64,000 bases of DNA from Trifolium pratense (lineage: Eukaryota > Streptophyta > Magnoliopsida > Fabales > Fabaceae). Position numbers and translations under genes: made by a program. Positions within the stretch are counted from its first letter, which is position 1, and each line of letters opens with the position of its first letter. The stretch covers positions 63,473,257 to 63,537,256 of the forward strand of contig NC_060060.1 in NCBI RefSeq assembly GCF_020283565.1. The letters are read 5' to 3'. Of this stretch, positions 11,790-24,174 are shown one piece after another. The notes under the pieces were generated by a model, which searched no databases, was not told the DNA's origin, and saw only the letters and a program-made list of their open reading frames with translations.

Positions 11790-13855
11790 TGTAACACCCA
11801 AACCCCTTAACGAGAATTTATTAAATATAAATAAATAAAACACTTAAGAAGAATCTAGGCGTCACATGTTAAAAATTACAAACCACGGCATAATTAAAAT
11901 CATGCTAGCACAGCGGAGTTGAAAAGCGAATAATTATCATAATGTATATCATACAATGATCATAATTGTTCACACAATATCCCTAGGCTCTAGGCCATAT
12001 CAACAAAGGATATTATGTTTACAACTCAAAAGATAGGATTAGCAAAGTTAAATATGCCATCACGGGCTTAATACAATTCAATTCGAATAACCCGACACGG
12101 TAAATACCTAATCAGAGCAATTCTATACAACCCATCAAAAAGATATATAACATATATCTAAGGAGTAGTCTAAGCTAAACTCCTCACCAAAAAGCGCACT
12201 ACCACGAGCACGAGCAACCTCTAACTCTGATCGGGATCCTCAACCTGAGAATCTGAACCCCCAACGGTCCAGCACATAACACAAAGCATGAGAGTTAGAT
12301 TACAAAATCAAAATATAAGTGTAAGTAAAAAGGTACTTAAACACTCCTTCAACAACAACAAGCATATTCATATTTCATAAACATGCATCACCATTAACTA
12401 CTCAATTACAAGTTCTAAACATGTATAATCAAGTACCAAATAATCCATCTACAATTTATTACGCTTAGCCAAATTGTATGTCACATATCACTTATCAAGT
12501 AATGCACACATATAACCTAATGCAACTCTAATGCTTCAACTTCATGAATGTCAATCCTAGACATTACTAATGCATGTGGTACCATCTTCTTTATTAGAGT
12601 ATCTCACCTCTAATATCCTTCTTTATCGGATAAATATAATCCGATATACTTCTTTATTGGAATATCCAATATCCTATTTAATTCATGAATGCATGTATAT
12701 GTGTTCATGAATTCACTCACAAATAATTAGCATAAGCTCTTCATTTATTATGTGGAACACTATCCAACATACTTCATTATTAAGATTTAACTAAACCTTA
12801 ATATTCTTCATTTATTACTTCATACATGATTAACAATCGTTATAAGCATCAACAAGCATCAACAATCATCAACAAGCATCAACAATCATGTAAGAATAAG
12901 ACACTGATTGAAAATACATGCAAAGGAAGATAGCAGATGAAAAATTGGTGAAATCTGCAGTATTTCCGCCTGGGGCGGAAATATTTACGTTTGGGGCGGA
13001 AGTTTACGTTTGAGGCGGAAAAATTTACGTTTGAGGCGGAAAAATATCTGAAAGGCTGGCTGCTCACTGATCTGCCGTTTCAGGCGGAAATTATTGCGCT
13101 TGAGGCGGAAAAACATGCGTTTTCTACACAAAAACGCCCAAAAATCCCATTTTTCATGTTATAAATCCCAAAAGAGTTTGTATTCAAGCTTAACAAACAT
13201 AGATAAACACAAAAGGACAATTCATTTCTCAGATCTACGTCATAAACATCGAAAAAGTAAAGATTGACACTTTTTCATAAAAACTCTCAAGAACACAAAG
13301 TTCTTGAGTTTAATCTGTTAGAAAACTCGTTTTCAACCATGATTTCCGTTCATTAATCATGTTACAAGCATGTTAAACATATCAAGAACCTTAGGAACGA
13401 TTTTCATCAAGAAAATCCATTCCAATCTAAAACGAAAATGGGGTGGAGGAAGTTCGGGTGAGGAGAAATCGACATTCTCCCCTTCCTCGGATCACCCACG
13501 ACTATGGAAACTACTCTCATACCTGGATTCGAAGAAAACTCGATGAATGATCTTGAATCTCTCTCTTTCTTCTTGCCCTAGCTTCCAAGCTTTCCAACTC
13601 TCTCAAGAACACAAAACTATGAGAAATGAAATGTTCTCCTCTCCCCCTCATGGCCATATGGCGCCACCTCACACACTCAAGGCCCATTGGGCCTCAAGCC
13701 CAATTGGCTTGGCCCAATAACACGCTAACTCACTCTACTCGCTTAATAACTAAAGTATTCGATAAATAACTCAAGTTATTAACTTAATTAAATTTCTACG
13801 TTAATAAAATATTTTAACACATAAAAATCAATAATTTGAAAATTGGGTCGTTACA
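11790..13855 (-). repeat. Gypsy left LTR, 2066 bp, uninterrupted
   Basis: The length equals that of the right LTR once Copia-2 and its duplicated CACTC are removed (929 + 1137 bp), and I count 10 substitutions between them. It shows the empty Copia-2 site (GAATTCACTCACAAAT). Two short repeat arrays are included: AAGCATCAACA.. at about 12845-12890 and GGGGCGGAA/GAGGCGGAA units at about 12959-13115. Confidence 0.92.
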
Positions 13856-13922
13856 ACCTCTTCTGGTTGGTGCTTCAAACTATGACTATTGGAAGTCCCG
13901 CATGATGGCCTTCCTAAAACAA
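13856..13922 (+). repeat. 67-bp misplaced copy of Copia-1 gag
   Basis: The segment from ACCTCTTCTGG to CTAAAACAA is identical by eye to 28983-29049, where Copia-1 gag resumes after the right Gypsy LTR. Here it sits between the left LTR and the truncated Gypsy interior. It is a flank of the insertion found inside the insertion. Confidence 0.95.
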
Positions 13923-13935
13923 CTCCATTCCAAAA

Positions 13936-16900
13936 TCAACTATGACCTTCTTCCAAAATCATCTTCTTCATCTCGGGCACATCGGGCACGCACACTCTTC
14001 CATGAAATCTCACAACTCCATTCTCGTCAACTTTGAAATTAGCTTCTTTTCCTTCCTCAACTACTATTGCCAACTTCTCCATTAACTTCTTATCCGTCTT
14101 TTGACATTCTTTGATATTCTCTAGAAAAGGATTTGTCAACTTCAACATTCCCAATTTAACACTCTTAGGAGTCACTTCACATACTAGACTCAAGTCTCGG
14201 AATTCTTCAATCAACTCTAACTCCTTCACCATTAGTGTTGACATGTGCAACGATTTCCTACTCAACGCATCGGCCACCACATTAGCTTTTCCGGGGTGAT
14301 AACTCAAATCAAAGTCATAGTCCTTCAAAAATTCGAGCCATCTTCTTTGTCTCATATTCAACTCCTTCTGATCGAATAAATACTTCAAACTCTTGTGATC
14401 ACTAAAGACTTCAAACTTCGATCCATACAAGTAATGCCTCCATACCTTTAATGAAAACACAACTGCGGCTAACTCAAGATCGTGTGTCGGATAGTTCCTC
14501 TCGTGAACCTTCAGTTGTCTCGACGCATACGCTACCACTTGACCTTTTTGCATAAGCACACCTCCTAGTCCCATCTTCGAAGCATCACAATACACGACGA
14601 AAGATTCCTTAGCATCCGGCAAAATCAACACAGGCGCGGTAGTCAACCTCTTCTTAAGCTCTTGAAAACTTTCTTCACACTTCACATCCCAAACAAACGC
14701 TTGATCCTTCCGAGTCAACTGCGTCAAAGGCAAAGCCAACTTCGAAAATCCTTCAATGAATCTCCTATAATAACCAGCCAATCCAAGAAAACTTCTTATC
14801 TCAGAAACTGACTCCGGCGTTCCCCATTGCAATACGGCATCAACTTTCGCTGGGTCAACCGCTATTCCTCCACTTGAAATCACATGACCAAGAAAACTTA
14901 CTTCTTTCAACCAAAATTCACACTTCGACAATTTGGCATACAACTTCTTCTCTTTCAAAATTTGCAAAACAATCCGCAAATGCTCCTTATGTTCCTCTTC
15001 GGACTTTGAGTAAACTAAAATATCATCGATGAATACCACTACAAACTTATCCAAGAATGAATGAAAAATCCTATTCATGTACTCCATAAAAACACCAGGT
15101 GCATTGGTCACACCAAAAGGCATCACCGAATATTCATAATGACCATACCTTGTCCTAAAAGCAGTCTTTGGTATATCTTCCGTTTTCACTCTAATCTGAT
15201 GGTATCCGGATCTCAAATCAATCTTACTAAACACGCAAGCTCCAACCAATTGATCCATTAAATCATCTATCCTCGGAAGTGGATACTTATTCTTGATCGT
15301 CACTTTGTTCAACTGTCGGTAGTCAATACACAACCTCATACTCCCTTCTTTCTTCTTAACCAACAACACAGGTGCACCCCACGGCGATACACTAGGTCGA
15401 ATAAACTTCTTCTCAAGTAGTTCCTCTAGTTGCTTCTTCAACTCATTCAATTCTGACGCTGACATTCGATACGGTGCCATAGATATCGGACTAGTACCAG
15501 GTACCAAATCGATCGTAAACTCTACTTCTCTTTTCGGCGGTACATCTGACACGTCTTCCGGAAATACATCGGGAAATTCACAAACAACCGGTAACCCTTC
15601 CACCTTAACTTCACCTTCCATCTTCAAGGATGCAAACAACGCGTACACTTCTACAGGTTCCTTCAACGATTCTACTACTTCCTTCTTACTCATCAGATGC
15701 AAACTCTCCTCCGGTTTAGGAAACACAACAGTCTTCTCGCAACAATTGATATGGACTCGATTAAATATCAACCAGTTCATACCAAAGATAACATCTATTC
15801 TACTAAGTTGGATACACACTAGGTCCATTCCAAAGTGTCTACCAAACACGGTTACGGGACAGTCACGACATACTAGACGGGTAGTTACAGAACCATTAGC
15901 AGGAGTTTCTATTTCCATACGACCAGACATTTCAGACACAGGTATACTAAGACGCTTCATGCAATCAACGGATATAAAAGAATGTGTTGCTCCCGTATCA
16001 ATAATCGCAATTAAAGGAGTGTTATAGATGAAACACGTACCTCTAAGGAGATTATCCCCCTGATCTGCATCATCTCCACTCAAAGCAAACACCTTTCCCA
16101 TAGTCTTCTTCGGCTTCTTGCACATAAGACTCTTGTGACCCTCTTCACCACAATTAAAACAAGTCACCTTCACTTGACAAACATCCGATTTGTGTCCTAG
16201 CCTCCCACAATTGAAACACTTGTCCACCTTCTTTGGGCACTCATAAGACTTATGACCCAACTCACCACACTTGTAGCATTGTCCACCACCTCTCTTCTTT
16301 CCCCCACTAGTCTCAACAACTTTCTTCCCCTTGTCACCATAGGGCTTCCCACGGTCTTGACCTTTTCCTCTTTTGTCACTCATGGCCTTGTAGTAGTTAG
16401 TTTTGGCCTTTCCATCATCATCACAAATACGGCACTTATCCACCAAAGTTGCAAAGTCTCGGATTTGAGAAAATCCGATAAGATGCTTGATGTCCGGGCG
16501 CAACCCACTTTCAAACTTGACACACTTGTCATTCTCAGCTTCCACGGTGTTGTAGTGTGGACTAAACGCACAAAGCTCCTCAAACTTCACGGAATACTCC
16601 GCTACAGACATGTTCCCTTGCTTGAGCTCCATGAACTCCACCACTTTCTTGTTCCTAATATCAGCCGGAAAGTACTTCCTCAAGAACTCTCCCTTGAACA
16701 TCTCCCAAGTGATTACCACACCACCAACTCCCATCCTCAGCTTAGCATTCTTCCACCACTTGTTAGCTTCTTCACGAAGTACATAAGTACCCAAGGTCAA
16801 CTTACTTTCCTCGGTACACCTCATAGCCTCAAAGACAATCTCAACTTCCTCTATCCACTTGACAGCAGCCTCCGGAGCATAGCCTCCAGTGAAAAGCTTC

Positions 16901-17037
16901 GGATTATGCTTCATAAACCTCTCTAACCTCATCTCATCTTCCCTCCCGGGTTGATGATCTCTAGCCACGATGTTGGTCAAAGTAGCTATCACATCTGCCA
17001 TCTGATTGTTAGCCCTTCCAGCCATGATCCTGAACAA
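13936..17037 (-). pseudogene. Gypsy gag-pol (gag, protease, RT, RNase H), truncated before integrase
   Basis: The frame is open for 1033 residues from the ATG at 17035-17037, 125 bp inside the 5' LTR. Gag: residues 1 to about 240, with [16 protein letters not shown]. Three CCHC knuckles at about 252-305 ([42 protein letters not shown]). Aspartic protease [10 protein letters not shown] at about 345. RT with [13 protein letters not shown] and the catalytic FIDDILVYS at about 667. RNase [12 protein letters not shown] at about 815 and HDLELAAV after it. The protein ends at LEEGHS, just where the zinc-binding start of integrase is expected, close to the breakpoint at 13922/13923. Integrase and chromodomain are missing, so this copy cannot integrate by itself. 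Within what remains the frame is clean, which fits a young element. Confidence 0.88.
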
Positions 17038-17144
17038 CCAACCAATCCAAGAACAGACTTAGAAAGGTAATATCAACAGTGTTATCTCTACACAAGTCGA
17101 ATATATGGGCAACTAATCCTAATTGGTTCCACATGAACCGACCT

Positions 17145-17161
17145 TGCTCTGATACCACTAT
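17145..17161 (-). promoter_or_regulatory. Gypsy primer binding site
   Basis: GCTCTGATACCACT on plus is TGGTATCAGAGC on minus, complementary to the 3' end of initiator tRNA-Met. It touches the LTR that starts at 17162, and fixes the minus orientation of the element. Confidence 0.9.
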
Positions 17162-18090
17162 TGTAACACCCAAACCCCTTAACGAGAATTTATTAAATAT
17201 AAATAAATAAAACACTTAAGAAGAATCTAGGCGTCACATGTTAAAAATTACAAACCACGGCATAATTAAAATCATGCTAGCACAGCGGAGTTGAAACGCG
17301 AATAATTATCATAATGTATATCATACAATGATCATAATTGTTCACACAATATCCCTAGGCTCTAGGCCATATCAACAAAGGATATTATGTTTACAACTCA
17401 AAAGATAGGATTAGCAAAGTTAAATATGCCATCACGGGCTTAATACAATTCAATTCGAATAACCCGACACGGTAAATACCTAATCAGAGCAATTCTATAC
17501 AACCCATCAAAAAGATATATAACATATATCTAAGGAGTAGTCTAAGCTAAACTCCTCACCAAAAAGCGCACTACCACGAGCACGAGCAACCTCTAACTCT
17601 GATCGGGATCCTCAACCTGAGAATCTGAACCCCCAATGGTTCAGCACATAACACAAAGCATGAGAGTTAGATCACAAAATCAAAATATAAGTGTATGTAA
17701 AAAGGTACTTAAACACTCCTTCAACAACAACAAGCATATTCATATTTCATAAACATGCATCACCATTAACTACTCAATTACAAGTTCTAAACATGTATAA
17801 TCAAGTACCAAATAATCCATCTACAATTCATTACGCTTAGCCAAATTGTATGTCACATATCACTTATCAAGTAATGCACACATATAACCTAATGCAACTC
17901 TAATGCTTCAACTTCATGAATGTCAATCCTAGACATTACTAATGCATGTGGTACCATCTTCTTTATTAGAGTATCTCACCTCTAATATCCTTCTTTATCG
18001 GATAAATATAATCCGATATACTTCTTTATTGGAATATCCAATATCCTATTTAATTCATGAATGCATGTATATGTGTTCATGAATTCACTC
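17162..18090 (-). repeat. Gypsy right LTR, first part (split by Copia-2)
   Basis: 929 bp from TGTAACACCC to GAATTCACTC. The other part lies at 27846-28982. CACTC at 18086-18090 and 27841-27845 is the Copia-2 target duplication. Confidence 0.92.
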
Positions 18091-19109
18091 TGTTGGATAT
18101 TTGAATTGGCTTAATTTTGCTAAAACAAATATACTAACAAGATGTTGGAAAACATGTTACAACATCATATTTATTCAAGGAAATCTCGCGCATTTATGAG
18201 AGCATCTGCTATTTATGGAAATCCACTTAAAGAGCACGCTCAATGGAGATTTGATCTGATCAGGAGCTTTAAGGATAAGACAAACTTAATGGAATAGCTG
18301 GATGACTTATCCTATCATATAAAGTCCTTTAAACACTTTTGGAAAGTCTTGATATATCCTTAATGAAGATTGAAAAAGTATCAGATCATCCTTTATGATT
18401 CTCAAGGAGCGTCTGAGCATTTGTGAAGAAAGAGGAGCGTGCCTAATCATTATATATACGAAGACCAAGCTCAAGACTAGATATCTCATTGAAAAATATC
18501 AGTTACACATATTGAGTCTTTGTTGAGTCTTTGTTGAGTCTTTTATTATTTGATTGTAATTCTTGCTTGTGGATTCTATAACACGAGCTAAGAAGTAAGT
18601 TTATTAGTTTAAGGTGACTCCTAAGCTTTGAAGTACGGAGTTTACCGTGTGTGATTCACTTGAAGCTTTTAAGCAAAAGTGAAGTGTTGTCTTGGCAAGT
18701 TGTCGCCACATCTTTCCCAACATTGTATAATCAACACAGGTTGTGTTGTGTGAGTGGAAGTGAGATGGGATCTCATGTCTAGGAAGTTCCTAGGCAGAAG
18801 TTGCATGAGTAGTGTCGAGGTTATAAGGCGTAAACCAGGGGTTTGCTGGAGGTCTTAGTTTAAGGCGTAAATCCTAGGGTTTGCTGGAGGTCTTAGTAAC
18901 TAGAGCTATTAGTGGATTTCCTTCCTGGATTGGTATCCCCCAGAGTAGGCAGTTGGCTGAACTGGGTTAACAATTACTTGTGTCATTTATTTATTTTCTG
19001 TCAGTTTTTATATGTTATATAAGATGTGCCAACAATAGAAACAACGTTAATCACAAGGTAGTTGTTGGGACATCTTAGGCAACATCATTCTAGTGATACC
19101 AGAATTTCA
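18091..19109 (+). repeat. Copia-2 left (5') LTR, 1019 bp
   Basis: TGTTGGATATTTG to CAGAATTTCA. TATATATA at 18451-18458 is the likely TATA box. It contains TTGAGTCTTTG in about three tandem copies (about 18510-18542) and a roughly 37-bp tandem pair starting AAGGCGTAAA at about 18825 and 18862. Confidence 0.94.
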
Positions 19110-19125
19110 ATTGGCATCAGAGCAG
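19110..19125 (+). promoter_or_regulatory. Copia-2 primer binding site
   Basis: TTGGCATCAGAGCAGG directly after the LTR. It has the same one-base variant of the initiator tRNA-Met site as Copia-1. Confidence 0.85.
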
Positions 19126-19178
19126 GCACCCTGTTCTGTTATTTTGGGTGAGCTCCAGGGAGAGTACTTTCTGGTACA

Positions 19179-22100
19179 ATGGATAAAGAAGGAGGGTCAG
19201 TGTCTAAACCCCCCTTACTGACAGGTCCTGAGAACTATGATTATTGGAAATCCAAAATGGAGGCTTTCATAAAATCAATTGACAGCAGGACATGGAAGGC
19301 TGTGTTACGTGGATGGGAACCACCAATGGTTCTTGACAAAGATGGCAATAAAACTAATGTCAAGAAGCCACATGATGAATGGACTAAAGATGAGGATGAT
19401 CTGGCACTTGTATGCAATTTTCAATGGTGTGGATGCTAACATGTTCAGGCTTGTTAAGAGATGTATTACTGCTAAGCATGCCTGGGAAATTCTGAGAAAA
19501 GCTCATGAAGGAACATCAAAAGTTAAGCTATCTAAGCTTCAGATGCTCAAAACCAATTTTGAGAATCTCAGAATGAAGGAGGAAGAAACCATTCATGACT
19601 TTCAGATGAATGTGCTTGACTTTGCAAATTCGTTTGATGCACTTGGAAAACCTATCTCAGATGAGGAGCTAGTTGGAAAAATACTCAGATCTTTGCCTAA
19701 GAGATTTGATATGAAGGTGACAGCCATTGAGGAGGCTCATGATCTCTCAAGCCTAAATTTAGATGAACTCATAGGATCACTTCAGACCTATGAAATTGGT
19801 TTGAACAGAAGGAATGAAAAGAAAGATAAGAATCTAGCCTTTGCTTCAAAAAGTGATACTGATGATTTACAAATTGAATCTGAAGGTGAAGAAAGCTTAG
19901 CTGAGTCTATGGCTATGCTTGGGAGACAGTTCAACAAGTTGATGAAAAAAGTGGATCAAAGACACAAGCCAAATGGTCGATTCAACAACAACAAACAGTC
20001 CAGCTTTCAGAAAAAGACAAATGAAGATGAAAGAGGAGTGAAATGCCATGAATGTGAAAGTTTTGGCCATATCAGACCTGAATGTCCAACCTTTCTAAAA
20101 AGGCAAAAGAAAGGTCTTGTGGTTTCATGGTCTGATACAGATTCAGAGGAGGAAGAATCTGCCAAATTTGTTAATGCTTTAACAGGAGTTTATGTATCTG
20201 ACTCAGAATCATGTGATGAGGAGGTAACTTATGAGGAACTAGCTGCTACTTACAAAGATCTTCACAATAGAAGTATAGAAGTTTGCAAAGCATTGGAGAA
20301 ACAAAAAAAGATCAATGGCAAACTGCAAGCTGAGAAAAATGACTTACTCATGAACATTAATAATCTCAACATTAAGGTTGAAGATCAGAGTAGTCAAATC
20401 CAACAGTTGGAAATGGAGAAGTCTAACCTCCTGTGTAAAGTTGCTGAACAAGGTGAAGAAGTGACCAAGTTAAATGCTGACTTGGATCAAGTCACAAAAG
20501 TGGCTAAAATGATGACCAAAGGTACTGATGCCTTTGAGGAAATGTTACAAAGACAAAACTACGGGAAACCTAAGCCCATTGGTTTTGAACATGAAAGAGT
20601 AAAGCAACAGATGAAGTTCAACAATGCCACTATACATACTCCAATCAACAACACGTTTGTGTCAGGAGGATTGTCGCAACATCTTATGGAACATCCTGTG
20701 CCCAGGTTCTATAACTGGACATGTCATCATTGTGGAAGGAAAGGACATATTAGGCCTTTCTGCTATAGGCTGCACGGATATCCAAGGAGAGTTCATCAAG
20801 AATTCTACACTCCTGTCTTTCCTAATGTTACAACAAGACAGGAATGGCGAGAAAAGAAGAAGATCACAGGTCTAATAGCTCATACATCCTTGAGAGCTTC
20901 TTCAAGAGAAACATGGTACTTTGATAGTGGTTGTTCTAGACACATGACAGGTGTTGAACACTATCTTGAAGACTTGAAGTCATATGCTACCAGTTTTGTT
21001 ACCTTTGGAGATGGAGCCAAAGGAGAGATCAAGGGAGTTGGTAAACTTGCAAACCATGGCCTACCAAAGCTAGATAATGTGCTGCTTGTAAAAGGGCTTA
21101 AAGCTAATCTAATCAGCATAAGCCAACTTTGTGATCAAGGCATGAAAGTTAACTTCACAAAAGCTGAATGCCTAGTTACAAACGAGCAAGGAGAGCTGTT
21201 GATGAAAGGAGTAAGGTCAAGAGACAACTGCTATCTCTGGATCCTTAAAGAAGAAGATGTACCAACATGTCTTATTAGTAAAGAAGATGAGGTAAGGTTG
21301 TGGCACCAAAAACTTGGCCACCTGCACCTCAAAGGCATGAAGAAGGCAATAGCTAAAGAGGCAATCAGAGGTCTTCCAAAACTCAAAATTGAGGAAGGAA
21401 GTATATGTGGAGAATGTCAAATAGGGAAGCAGACAAAGATGTCGCATCCAAAATTGCAACATCTTACCACAACAAGGGTTCTTGAATTACTGCACATAGA
21501 CCTGATGGGGCCAATGCAAGTGGAGAGCCTTGGAGGAAAAAGGTACGCGTTTGTCATGGTAGATGATTTTTCAAGGTTCACATGGATTGAATTTCTAAAA
21601 GACAAATCTGAAAGTTTTGATGCATTCAAAGAACTTTGTCTTCAACTCCAAAGAGAAAAGAACTCTGCTATTGTTAGGATACGAAGTGATCATGGTAAAG
21701 AGTTTGAGAATGCAAGCTTTCTTGAATTCTGCATCTCTGAAGGAATCAAGCATGAATTCTCAGCTCCAATCACACCTCAACAAAATGGTGTTGTTGAGAG
21801 GAAGAACAGGACAATACAAGAGTCAGCTAGAGTGATGTTGCATGCAAAACATCTTCCATATCAATTCTGGGCTGAGGCCATGCATACTGCTTGTTATATT
21901 CACAATCGTGTCACACTCAGAACTGGAACTTCTACTACACTATATGAACTGTGGAAAGGCAGAAAACCAACTGTCAAACACTTTCATGTGTTTGGAAGTA
22001 AGTGCTATATCCTATCTGATAGAGAGCACAGAAGAAAAATGGATCCTAAAAGTGAAGAAGGATTGTTTCTTGGATACTCAACAAACAGCAGGGCCTACAG

Positions 22101-23949
22101 AGTTTACAACCAGAGAACTAAGGTAATAGTAGAGTCTATCAATGTTGTGATAGATGACTTGACATCTGCTAAAACATCTGATACTGAAGATGATGTTGAG
22201 ACAACTTTGCCAACATCTGAAGAAGCTGTTGCAGAAAAGGAATCAGATTCAGATGATGAATCAACCATTCCTACACCTCGTCCTGTAAGTAAAGTTCCTT
22301 CAATAAGAATCCAGAAGAACCATCCCAAGGATCTCATCATAGGAAATCCTAACCAAGGAATTGCTACAAGAAGGACTAATGAAGTGGTTACTAATTCATG
22401 TTTTGTTTCAAAAGTTGAGCCTAAAAATGTAAAAGAGGCTCTCACTGATGAGTTTTGGATAGAAGCCATGCAAGATGAATTAACTCAGTTTAGAAGGAGT
22501 GATGTGTGGGATCTTGTCCCTAGACCCAATGGTGTTAATGTCATAGGCACAAAATGGGTGTTCAAGAACAAGTCAGATGAAAATGGTGTTGTAACAAGAA
22601 ACAAGGCAAGGTTAGTGGCTCAAGGGTACACTCAGGTTGAAGGACTTGACTTTGATGAGACATTTGCGCCAGTAGCAAGATTGGAATCTATCAGACTTCT
22701 TCTTGGTATAGCCTGCATCTTTAAATTTAAGCTGTACCAAATGGATGTCAAGAGTGCCTTTCTTAATGGGTACTTACATGAAGAAGTTTATGTGGAGCAG
22801 CCAAAAGGTTTTGTAGATCCTGCTAATCCTGATCATGTGTACAAGTTAAAGAAAGCTCTTTATGGACTGAAACAGGCTCCAAGGGCTTGGTATGAGAGGC
22901 TGACAAACTTTCTAGTTAGTCAAGGATACAGAAAAGGAGGCCATGACAAAACCTTGTTTGTTAAAGAACAAGAAGAGAAGCTGATGATCGCCCAGATTTA
23001 TGTTGATGACATAGTATTTGGTGGAATGTCTGAAAAGATGGTGCAACATTTTGTACAACAAATGCAATCAGAGTTTGAAATGAGTTTGGTAGGTGAGCTG
23101 ACATATTTCCTTGGTCTGCAAGTCAAACAAATGGAAGACACCATATTTGTTTCTCAAAGCAAGTATGCGAAAAATATGATCAAGAAGTTTGGAATGGACA
23201 CTGCAGCACACAAGAGAACTCCAGCTGCTACTCATCTGAAGCTAACCAAAGATGAGAATGGCATTGATGTTGACCAAAGCCTATACAGGAGCATGATTGG
23301 AAGTCTCTTGTATCTTACAGCTAGTAGACCAGACATCACTTTTGATGTGGGTGTTTGTGCAAGATATCAAGCCAAGCCAAAGATGAGCCATCTTGTACAA
23401 GTCAAAAGGATTCTGAAGTATATAAAGGGCACCAGTGATTATGGGATTCTGTACTCCCAGACAAAGAATTCAACTTTGATAGGGTATTGTGATGCAGATT
23501 GGGCTGGAAGTGCTGATGATAGAAAGAGCACTTCAGGAGGATGCTTCTTTTTGGGTGACAACTTGATCTCATGGTTCAGCAAGAAGCAGAATTGTGTGTC
23601 TCTATCCACTGCAGAGGCTGAATACATAGCTGCAGGTAGCAGTTGTTCACAGTTGATGTGGATGAAACAGATGCTGAAAGAATATAATGTCGACCAAGAT
23701 GTCATGACATTATATTGTGACAACTTGAGTGCAATCAATATATCAAAGAATCCAGTTCAACACTCAAGAACCAAACATATAGACATCAGGCATCATTTCA
23801 TCAGAGACCTTGTTGAAGAAAATTGTGTGGAACTCAAGCACATTGGTACAAGTGAACAGCTAGCTGACATTTTTACAAAGGCGCTTGATGCTAATCAGTT
23901 TGAATTTTTAAGGGGCAAATTGGGAATTTGCCTGCATGAAGAAGCATAG
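19179..23949 (+). pseudogene. Copia-2 gag-pol polyprotein, one frameshift in gag, ends in a leaky-type UAG
   Basis: Gag starts with ATG at 19179 (MDKEGG). The frame is lost near 19410: LALV is followed, in another frame, by YAIFNGVD, where Copia-1 has LALANSKALYALYNGVD. About 17 bp are missing. After that the frame is open to 23949. Counting residues from 19279: CCHC 1 [14 protein letters not shown] at about 255; a coiled coil at about 330-420; CCHC 2 [14 protein letters not shown] at about 481; protease [11 protein letters not shown] at about 545; integrase zinc finger from HQKLGHL at about 675, with [15 protein letters not shown] and [21 protein letters not shown] at about 1240; RNase H YCDADWAG at about 1403 and TAEAEYIA at about 1444. 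The protein makes virus-like particles, copies RNA to DNA and integrates it. All catalytic motifs are present, so only the gag lesion blocks full function. Confidence 0.92.
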
Positions 23950-23955
23950 CAGTTA
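23947..23955 (+). promoter_or_regulatory. Copia-2 pol stop in readthrough context (UAG CAG UUA)
   Basis: The stop TAG is followed by CAGTTA, which fits CARYYA, the tobamovirus-type readthrough signal also known from SIRE1. The frame stays open after it to 24666. Confidence 0.8.
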
Positions 23956-24174
23956 CTGCAGTTGTGGCGTGCAAAAGGAAACCGTTTTCTCTCCCATCAT
24001 TCAATGCACGCTAATTTAGGGAAATCATTACAAACTTCCCTTAAATATATCATCACACGCATTCAATTACTTTTCTTCCAAATTCTAGTCTCTGTCTGCA
24101 AACCCTATTCTCACACTTCTCTCATCAAACTCCATCTATCCATCTTCTCAACCTTCAAAAATCATCGACCAAAC

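Noticed and set aside
11790..13855. Left Gypsy LTR as a solo LTR next to a separate element
   Set aside because: Its length, sequence and ACCTC duplication pair it with the right LTR; the 67-bp flank is better explained by rearrangement than by two insertions at the same base.
16252..16926. 224-codon plus-strand ORF opposite the Gypsy gag
   Set aside because: Antisense shadow of gag and knuckle coding sequence, with no domain of its own.
18307..18489. Short minus ORF found twice (also at 27038-27220)
   Set aside because: Lies in both Copia-2 LTRs; it is duplicated only because the LTRs are.
19279..19440. ATG at 19279 as the true start of the Copia-2 polyprotein
   Set aside because: The first 50 residues are an out-of-frame reading of gag. 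The real gag frame starts at 19179, and the frame changes at about 19410.
22104..22469. Minus-strand 121-codon ORF in the Copia-2 pol region
   Set aside because: Antisense of pol; the sense strand carries the integrase-RT linker and RT start.
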